Of a stretch of 64,000 nt of DNA, positions 58,782 to 64,000 are shown in pieces. Made by a program: the position numbers and the translations under genes. The stretch lies in the NCBI RefSeq assembly GCF_019802055.1, contig NZ_JAHVHW010000005.1, forward strand, positions 1 to 64,000. Direction: 5' to 3'. The stretch is from Ferrimonas balearica. Lineage in GTDB: Bacteria; Pseudomonadota; Gammaproteobacteria; Enterobacterales; Shewanellaceae. The notes below the pieces were generated by a model. The model was not told the origin of the DNA and ran no database searches. It saw only the letters and a program-made list of their open reading frames with translations. Every line of letters starts with the position of its first letter. Within the stretch, counting starts at the first letter, position 1.

Positions 58782-60148
58782 GCCAGCGGCAGGGTCACGG
58801 TCATGGTCAGGCCGTGGGGGGTTCGGTTGTTGGCGCGTATCCGCCCTTGGTGGGCCTCGACGGCCCCCTGGGTGATCGCCAGACCCAGACCCCAGCCACC
58901 ACTGTCTCGATCCCGGGCTTCCGCCACCCGGTAGAAGGGGCGGAAGATGGTCTCCAGCTCCGTTTCCGGCACGCCGGGACCGTCGTCACTGATCCGGACC
59001 AGCACTTCTGTGGGCTGGCGGACAATCTCAAGACTGACGTGCCCATCGGCGTAGCGCAGCGCATTTCGCAGCAGGTTTTCCACCGCCCGCTGCAGCAGGT
59101 TTTCTATCCCCTTGAAGGGCAACCGTTCCGGCATGGTGACACTGAGCTGCTTGTCCATCTGCTCCGCTTCGAAGCGGGCGTCTTCCACCACATCGGACAG
59201 CACGTCGATCAGGTCGATGCGGTGCTTGTGCTCGGTGATCTGCATGTTGAGCCGTGACAGGGCCAGCAGTTCTCGAATCATCTCATCCAACTGGTCCGCT
59301 TCCCGCCCGATACGCTGCAGTTCGGGGGTGTCTTCTCCCTTTTTCCGTGCCAGCGCCAGCGCCAGCTGGAGCCGGGTGAGCGGGGTGCGCAGCTCGTGTG
59401 AGATCCCGGACAGCAGGCGCTGCTGCCCCTTGACCATGGTGGTGACCGAGTCCGCCATCTGGTTAAAGCTGGTGGCCAACTGGCCCAGCTCATCCCGTCG
59501 CCGCAGAGTGTCGTTGTCGGCTCGAGCGTCCAGGTCCCCTTTGGCCAGTGCCCCGGCGGTGTCCTTCAGGTGGCGGAGCGGTTTGCCCAGGTGCCACGCC
59601 AGCAGCCCGAACACCAGGCCGGAAAAGGCGATCGCCACCAGCAGGAAGGCGATGGGGTGGGCCATCAGGAAGAACAACCAGGGGCGTTGGTGCGGCGCGC
59701 GGATCTTACCGATCAGATAGTGGGTTTCGCCTTTCAGCTCAATGGGTTGTGGACCAAACACCACCTCGTCAGGGAAGCGGAAGCGCATCGGCTGCTGGTA
59801 GTTATCCAGTTCCAGCAGGAAGTGGCGCACCTCCCGGGGCATCCGTCGCTCCTCCCGGTAGGCAGGTCGGCCATCTTTGTCCACCACGTAAAAGTTCATG
59901 CGGAACTCGCGACCACGCTCGTCCCGATAGTGGCGCAGGCTGTGGGCGAGGTGTCGCCACTGCTGCGGCGGGGTTGCCTCGATCCGCTCCGCCGTACGGC
60001 TCAACAGGGTGGCCAGCCGAGGATCCAGGGGCTCCCGGTCGAACTGCTTCTGCAGGTAGGGGAGGCCGATCACCAACCCCAACACCAGCGAGGAGGTGAT
60101 CCAGAACGCCAGCAGCAGCTTGAAAAAAAGGTGGTTAGGCAGTTTCAC
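58778..60148 (-). CDS. cpxA: Envelope stress sensor histidine kinase
   Basis: A 456-residue membrane kinase: two membrane helices (about 9-28 and 160-185), a periplasmic sensor between them, a HAMP segment (LGKPLRHLKDTAGALAKGDLDAR), the phospho-acceptor box SGISHELRTPLTRLQ and ATP-binding boxes NALRYADG, SDDGPGVPE and GGWGLGLAIT. Its place after cpxR and the CpxR box/CpxP-like gene upstream identify it as CpxA. Its sensor domain is close to the usual size. Confidence 0.93.
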   Translation of the reverse strand: MKLPNHLFFKLLLAFWITSSLVLGLVIGLPYLQKQFDREPLDPRLATLLSRTAERIEATPPQQWRHLAHSLRHYRDERGREFRMNFYVVDKDGRPAYREERRMPREVRHFLLELDNYQQPMRFRFPDEVVFGPQPIELKGETHYLIGKIRAPHQRPWLFFLMAHPIAFLLVAIAFSGLVFGLLAWHLGKPLRHLKDTAGALAKGDLDARADNDTLRRRDELGQLATSFNQMADSVTTMVKGQQRLLSGISHELRTPLTRLQLALALARKKGEDTPELQRIGREADQLDEMIRELLALSRLNMQITEHKHRIDLIDVLSDVVEDARFEAEQMDKQLSVTMPERLPFKGIENLLQRAVENLLRNALRYADGHVSLEIVRQPTEVLVRISDDGPGVPETELETIFRPFYRVAEARDRDSGGWGLGLAITQGAVEAHQGRIRANNRTPHGLTMTVTLPLA

Positions 60149-60150
60149 GG

Positions 60151-60837
60151 TTAATCCAGCCAGATATAGCCTTTGCCCCGAATGGTCTTAACCCGGGGAC
60201 GATGGTCGGCCCGTTCGGGCAGTTTCCGGCGCAGGTTGGAGAGGTGCATATCCAGACTGCGGTCAAAGGGCATCAGCTTTTTCCCGAGCACGGTCTCTGA
60301 GAGCTTATCCTTGCTCACCACTTCACCGGGGTGCTGGGTCAGCTCATAAAGCAGACTGAACTCGGTGGCAGTCAGAGGCAGCAGGGCGCCATTGGCCCAG
60401 GCCTCCTGGCGGCGGGGATAGAGCGTCAGGTCATCGCAGATCAGTTCATCCAGGCCGCTGCTGGGCGTCTCCTGATCCCGGGTTCGGCGCAGAATCGCCC
60501 GGATCCTCGCAATCAGTTCGCGATCGTTAAAGGGTTTCGGCAGGTAGTCATCGGCACCAATCTCCAGCCCCACCACGCGGTCGATGTCGTCGCCCCGGGC
60601 GGTCAGCATCAGTACCGGAATGTTGCTCTTCTGACGAAGCTGGCGCAGCAGATCAAAGCCATTCAGGCCCGGCAGCATCACATCCAGCAGCACCAGATCA
60701 TGGTCGCCGCTCATTGCCGCCGTTAAACCCGAGGGACCATCCTGGCGGACCGTCAGGGCAAAGCCTTCCAGCTCCAACAGCTGTCCCAGCAGTTCACACA
60801 GTCCCTGATCGTCTTCAACCAGCAGGATTCGATTCAT
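60151..60837 (-). CDS. cpxR: Response regulator, envelope stress
   Basis: A 228-residue OmpR-type regulator. Receiver domain with Asp acceptor in HDLVLLDVMLPGLNGFDLL and Lys in YLPKPFND; C-terminal winged helix with LTATEFSLLYELTQHPGEVVSKDKLSETVLGKKL and DRSLDMHLSNLRRKLP, characteristic of CpxR. It is two nucleotides from cpxA and divergent from the CpxP-like gene. Confidence 0.95.
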   Translation of the reverse strand: MNRILLVEDDQGLCELLGQLLELEGFALTVRQDGPSGLTAAMSGDHDLVLLDVMLPGLNGFDLLRQLRQKSNIPVLMLTARGDDIDRVVGLEIGADDYLPKPFNDRELIARIRAILRRTRDQETPSSGLDELICDDLTLYPRRQEAWANGALLPLTATEFSLLYELTQHPGEVVSKDKLSETVLGKKLMPFDRSLDMHLSNLRRKLPERADHRPRVKTIRGKGYIWLD

Positions 60838-60901
60838 TACCTATGACTCCAATTTGTTACAGGGCAAGCCTAACCCATGGGCCGGAGGGCCCCAAGCAAC
60901 C

Positions 60902-60916
60902 TTTACACTGTTTTAC
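60902..60916. promoter_or_regulatory. CpxR box
   Basis: TTTAC-ACTGT-TTTAC is the exact reverse complement of the CpxR consensus GTAAA-N5-GTAAA. It lies between divergent cpxR and the CpxP-like gene, 73 nt from the latter's start and just upstream of its -35, as in enteric bacteria. It indicates that the Cpx system activates both its own operon and the periplasmic inhibitor. Confidence 0.9.
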
Positions 60917-60932
60917 CCGACCTAGACCCTGT

Positions 60933-60961
60933 TTGACATTGACCTTGGTACGCTTTTAACC
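60933..60961 (+). promoter_or_regulatory. Predicted promoter of the CpxP-like gene
   Basis: TTGACA (60933-60938), a 16- to 17-bp spacer and TTTAAC/TTAACC as -10, 17 nt downstream of the CpxR box. The -10 match is moderate. Confidence 0.55.
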
Positions 60962-60988
60962 GTCGACTTAACCAAGAAGGACTACCCC

Positions 60989-61492
60989 ATGAAAACCTCC
61001 GTCAAACTGCTTGTAATTGGTGCCCTGGCTTCCACCTCTCTGGTGGCCGTAGCAAAGGGTGGCGATGGTGAGTACCGTTGCGAGATGCGCGGCCATGGTG
61101 GCCACCATGGTAAGGCTTACCATCATGAGAAGCGTGGTCATCACGGTGGCGAAGTTCGCAAGATGCTGCGCGGCCTGGATCTGACTGCCGAGCAGAAAGA
61201 AAAGGTGAAGGCGCTGATTGAAGCTGCCCATACCGACAAACCTCAGCGTGACATGGCCAAAATGGAAGCGCATATGGCCGCTCGTCAGGCGCTGATGAGC
61301 AGCCCCGACTTCGATGAAGCGGCCGCCCGCGAGATGATCGGTGAGCGTCAGGCCAAAATGGCGGACCGTGAGCTGGCTCGCATGAAGCTGCAGCACGATA
61401 TTATGCAGGTGCTGACGGATGAGCAGAAAGCCAAGCTGGCCGAGCGTCACACTGAGCGCCTGGAGCGATTCCGCGCCCATCACGGCGAGTGA
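60989..61492 (+). CDS. cpxP: CpxP/Spy-family periplasmic protein
   Basis: A 167-residue exported protein (signal ends VAVA-KG) of the Spy/CpxP type. A His/Gly-rich segment (about 30-53) may bind metal. Helices then carry the LTxxQ motifs LTAEQK and LTDEQK. Location next to cpxRA with a CpxR box and the order cpxA-cpxR-cpxP-fieF support CpxP, the inhibitor and chaperone of the Cpx pathway, rather than Spy. Confidence 0.85.
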   Translation: MKTSVKLLVIGALASTSLVAVAKGGDGEYRCEMRGHGGHHGKAYHHEKRGHHGGEVRKMLRGLDLTAEQKEKVKALIEAAHTDKPQRDMAKMEAHMAARQALMSSPDFDEAAAREMIGERQAKMADRELARMKLQHDIMQVLTDEQKAKLAERHTERLERFRAHHGE

Positions 61493-61536
61493 AGTGATAC
61501 ACTGGGCGGCACCAAATTCTTATCGTTTTCATCCTG

Positions 61537-62412
61537 ATGTCGCCCACCTCTCCTGAGCAATATGCTTTCTGGATCCGCCTGGCCACCCGAGCGTCGGTGG
61601 CCACGGCAACCATCCTTATCCTCGCCAAACTGATCGCCTGGTTCTATTCCGGCTCCGCCAGTATGCTGGCCTCCCTCACCGATTCCATGATGGATGCCAT
61701 GGCATCCCTGGTGAACTTCTATGCCCTGAGAGTCGCGCTGCTGCCTGCGGATCAGCATCACCGCTTTGGCCATGGTAAGGCAGAACCCCTCGCCACGCTG
61801 GTGCAGTCCGGCTTTATCATGGGCTCGGCGATGCTGCTGCTGTTCCATGGCGGTGAGCGTCTGCTTAACCCCACACCGGTTTCCCACTCCACGCTCGGTG
61901 TTAGTGTCACCCTGTTTGCCATGGTGGCGACTCTGGTCCTGCTGGCCATTCAGAAGCGAGCCGTGGCGGTTACCGGCTCCACTGCGGTGGCGGCGGATGC
62001 ACTGCACTACCGTACCGACCTTCTGCTCAATGCTGCCGTGCTGGTGGCTCTGGTGCTGTCTGCACAGGGCGTTATTTGGGCGGATGGCTTGTTTGCCGTT
62101 TTGATTGCCCTCTATATCGGTCATGGTGCCTGGGGACTGGGCTACGAGGCGGTGCAGCTGCTGCTGGATCGGGAAGTGGAGCCGGAAGTTCGTGAACAGG
62201 TGGAAGCACTGGCCACCCAGGACCCGGCGGTAAGAGGGGTGCATGATCTCCGCACCCGCCGCTCCGGCCACACCCTGTATGTTCAGATGCATCTGGAGCT
62301 GGATGGTGAGTTGCCTCTGAGGGATGCGCATGACCTGGCGGATGCGGTGGAGTGCCGTATCCGGAAAGCGTTCCCTGGTTCGGATGTGATTGTCCACCAG
62401 GACCCGGTCTGA
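61537..62412 (+). CDS. fieF: Cation-efflux (CDF) transporter
   Basis: A 291-residue inner-membrane CDF exporter of Fe2+/Zn2+. The first metal site DSMMDAMASL, the HRFGHGKAEPLA loop and the ADALHYRTD motif (His and Asp of site A) are all present, followed by a C-terminal cytosolic domain with EVEPEVREQVEALATQDPAVRGVHDLRTRRSG. Conserved neighbour of cpxP, as in E. coli. No strong ribosome site before the ATG. Confidence 0.93.
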   Translation: MSPTSPEQYAFWIRLATRASVATATILILAKLIAWFYSGSASMLASLTDSMMDAMASLVNFYALRVALLPADQHHRFGHGKAEPLATLVQSGFIMGSAMLLLFHGGERLLNPTPVSHSTLGVSVTLFAMVATLVLLAIQKRAVAVTGSTAVAADALHYRTDLLLNAAVLVALVLSAQGVIWADGLFAVLIALYIGHGAWGLGYEAVQLLLDREVEPEVREQVEALATQDPAVRGVHDLRTRRSGHTLYVQMHLELDGELPLRDAHDLADAVECRIRKAFPGSDVIVHQDPV

Positions 62413-62413
62413 C

Positions 62414-62444
62414 AAAAAAGCGCGCCCATCGGCGCGCTTTTTTA
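62414..62444. terminator. Bidirectional terminator, fieF and ntrC
   Basis: AAAAAGCGCGCC-CATC-GGCGCGCTTTTTT between the converging fieF and ntrC genes. The T-run overlaps the ntrC stop. Confidence 0.95.
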
Positions 62445-63854
62445 TTCCTCCATATTGAGCTCTTTCAGCTTACGGGTGAGGGTGTTTCTGCCCCAGCCCA
62501 GCAGCCGAGCCGCTTCCTGTTTGTGGCCGCGGGTGTGACTCAGTGCCGTGGTCAGCAAGGTGCGTTCAAACGCGGGCTGAGCATCCTCCAGCAGATTGGT
62601 GTCACCATTAGCCAGCGCCTGAGTGGCCCAGTTGGCCAGCAGCGCCGTCCAGTCCCCCTCTTGTCCCGCTTCGCTGCCGATGCCGATCGGACTGCGGCTG
62701 GTTTTCAGCTCGGGTGGCAGATCATCCGCCAGGATCTCCTGGCCGGACGCCATGACCGTCATCCAGCGACAGGCGTTCTCCAATTGTCGGACGTTGCCCG
62801 GCCAGGGCAGGGCGCAAAGGCGTAACTCCGCTTCTTTGCTCAGGCGCTTGGGCTCAACCCCCAGCTCCGCCGCAGCCGCAGCGAGAAAGTGGCGGGTCAG
62901 GGCCGGGATATCTTCCGCCCGCTCCTTCAGCGGGGGCAGCTGGATCCGGATGACGTTTAGACGGTGGAACAGGTCCTCCCGGAACTGTCCTTCTGCAACC
63001 CGCTGCTCCAGATCCTGATGGGTTGCCGCAACGATGCGCACATCCACTTTGATGGCGCTGTGTCCGCCCACCCGGTAGAACTGGCCGTCGGACAGCACCC
63101 TCAGCAAACGGGTTTGCACATCCAGTGGCATGTCGCCGATCTCATCCAGGAACAGGGTGCCGCCATTGGCTTGTTCGAAGCGGCCCTGGCGCACCGACGC
63201 CGCGCCGGTAAAGGCCCCCTTTTCATGGCCAAACAGCTCCGATTCGATCAGGTCCTTCGGGATGGCCGCCATATTGAGCGCCACAAAGGGGGCCGAGGAG
63301 CGGGGGCTGTGTTTGTGAAGAGCATGAGCCACCAGCTCTTTTCCGGTACCGGACTGGCCGTTGATCAGCACACTGATGGAGGAGCGGGAGAGTCGGCCAA
63401 TGGCTCGGAACACCTCCTGCATCGCGGGGGCTTCGCCGATGATGCCGGGCACCGCTTCACTGGTGTCTGCGGTCTGAGGCGTGCGGGCTGCAGCGTGTTC
63501 CAATGCACGACGCACCAGCGCGAGGGCTTCATCGATATCAAAGGGCTTGGGAAGGTACTCAAATGCACCCGACTGGTAGGCCCCGACGGCGGAGTCCAGA
63601 TCGGAGTGGGCGGTCATGATGATCACCGGCAGATCCGGGTAGTGTTTCTTGATCCGTTCCAGCAGCGTCAAGCCATCGGTGCCAGGCATGCGGATGTCGG
63701 AGACGATCACCTGGGGCTGACTGACCTCCAGTGCCTGCCAAAGCGATTCGGCACTGGCGAAGCTGGCGCTGGAAAGCTCTTCCCGTTTGAGGGCGCGCTC
63801 CAGTACCCAGCGGATGGAGCTGTCATCATCAAGGATCCAGACTTGTTCGCTCAT
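62442..63854 (-). CDS. ntrC: Nitrogen regulation response regulator
   Basis: A 470-residue sigma-54 activator. Receiver with Asp in [17 protein letters not shown]+ domain with Walker A GQSGTGKE, the sigma-54 contact loop EKGAFTGA and the [11 protein letters not shown] block, and a C-terminal Fis-like HTH ([25 protein letters not shown]). The ATG at 63854 overlaps the ntrB stop by ATGA; the frame is open upstream but only inside ntrB. Confidence 0.96.
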   Translation of the reverse strand: MSEQVWILDDDSSIRWVLERALKREELSSASFASAESLWQALEVSQPQVIVSDIRMPGTDGLTLLERIKKHYPDLPVIIMTAHSDLDSAVGAYQSGAFEYLPKPFDIDEALALVRRALEHAAARTPQTADTSEAVPGIIGEAPAMQEVFRAIGRLSRSSISVLINGQSGTGKELVAHALHKHSPRSSAPFVALNMAAIPKDLIESELFGHEKGAFTGAASVRQGRFEQANGGTLFLDEIGDMPLDVQTRLLRVLSDGQFYRVGGHSAIKVDVRIVAATHQDLEQRVAEGQFREDLFHRLNVIRIQLPPLKERAEDIPALTRHFLAAAAAELGVEPKRLSKEAELRLCALPWPGNVRQLENACRWMTVMASGQEILADDLPPELKTSRSPIGIGSEAGQEGDWTALLANWATQALANGDTNLLEDAQPAFERTLLTTALSHTRGHKQEAARLLGWGRNTLTRKLKELNMEE

Positions 63855-64000
63855 TGTGCCTCCTTGGAAAACGTCATTGGCAGTAACAGGGTGAACTCGG
63901 TGTGTCCCGGCCAACTCTCCAGTTCGATTCGCCCCTGATGCTGACTGACGATCTTCTGGGCGATGGAGAGACCCAGGCCACTGCCATCGGCCTTATTGGT
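63851..64000 (-). CDS. ntrB: Nitrogen regulation sensor kinase, C-terminal fragment
   Basis: The last 49 codons of a histidine kinase, cut by the window edge. Visible: the G2 box [22 protein letters not shown] and the final strands EFTLLLP. The stop overlaps the ntrC start, as in glnL-glnG (ntrB-ntrC) operons. Confidence 0.9.
   Translation of the reverse strand, partial: TNKADGSGLGLSIAQKIVSQHQGRIELESWPGHTEFTLLLPMTFSKEAQ

Overview
The window looks like chromosomal DNA of a marine, facultatively respiring gammaproteobacterium of the Alteromonadales, most likely Ferrimonas or a close Shewanella relative. This is inferred from the high GC content, the many periplasmic c-type cytochromes, an octaheme tetrathionate-reductase-family protein, a two-subunit flavocytochrome c, a complete menaquinone operon and a cpxA-cpxR-cpxP-fieF block in the same order as enteric bacteria. 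I see no insertion sequence, prophage, CRISPR array or tRNA.

Layout. 1-165: end of an rRNA operon (5S and its terminator). 0.26-5.2 kb: an AraC-type regulator, then two exported diheme lipoproteins of one unknown family, the larger fused to a parallel beta-helix domain. 5.4-7 kb: an AbgT-family transporter. 7-13.3 kb: a five-gene men operon (menF-menD-menH-menC-menE, reading leftward) whose first gene has no ATG, GTG or TTG start where homology requires one. 13.3-16.3 kb: a small membrane protein, glycerol kinase and a PDZ-domain protein. 16.3-19.3 kb: a large secreted DUF11-like protein behind a long, hairpin-rich leader. 19.3-23.4 kb: a leftward respiratory operon (monoheme cytochrome c, DUF3373 outer-membrane protein, octaheme cytochrome) with a perfect FNR box upstream. 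23.4-26.9 kb: a DUF1800/DUF1501 pair whose lipoprotein member carries a stalk of fifteen 18-bp repeats. 27-36.8 kb: glutathione reductase, a small outer-membrane barrel, a double CDGSH/glutamate-synthase-domain fusion, oligopeptidase A, a TetR regulator with palindromes upstream, RsmJ, an acetyltransferase and ferritin. 36.9-41.8 kb: an MFS transporter, a TetR regulator with a C-terminal Cys cluster, a secreted cupin, a tetraheme cytochrome and a Tat-exported flavin reductase. 42-58.8 kb: mostly envelope and housekeeping genes (Sel1 repeats, M16 peptidase pair, NnrU, DedA, P1 peptidase, EF-G-like GTPase, arylsulfate sulfotransferase, YbaY-like lipoprotein, TrmL, sulfurtransferase). 58.8-64 kb: the Cpx envelope-stress system with a perfect CpxR box, FieF, NtrC and the end of NtrB.

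How it fits together. The men operon supplies menaquinone, the quinol that would feed periplasmic reductases such as the octaheme and flavocytochrome systems encoded here; the FNR box suggests oxygen control of the first. The least explained parts are the flavin reductase/tetraheme/cupin/TetR neighbourhood (possibly acrylate or related enoate formation and respiration), the beta-helix/diheme fusion with its paralogue, the DUF1800/DUF1501 pair with its repeat stalk, and the secreted DUF11-like protein with its structured leader.
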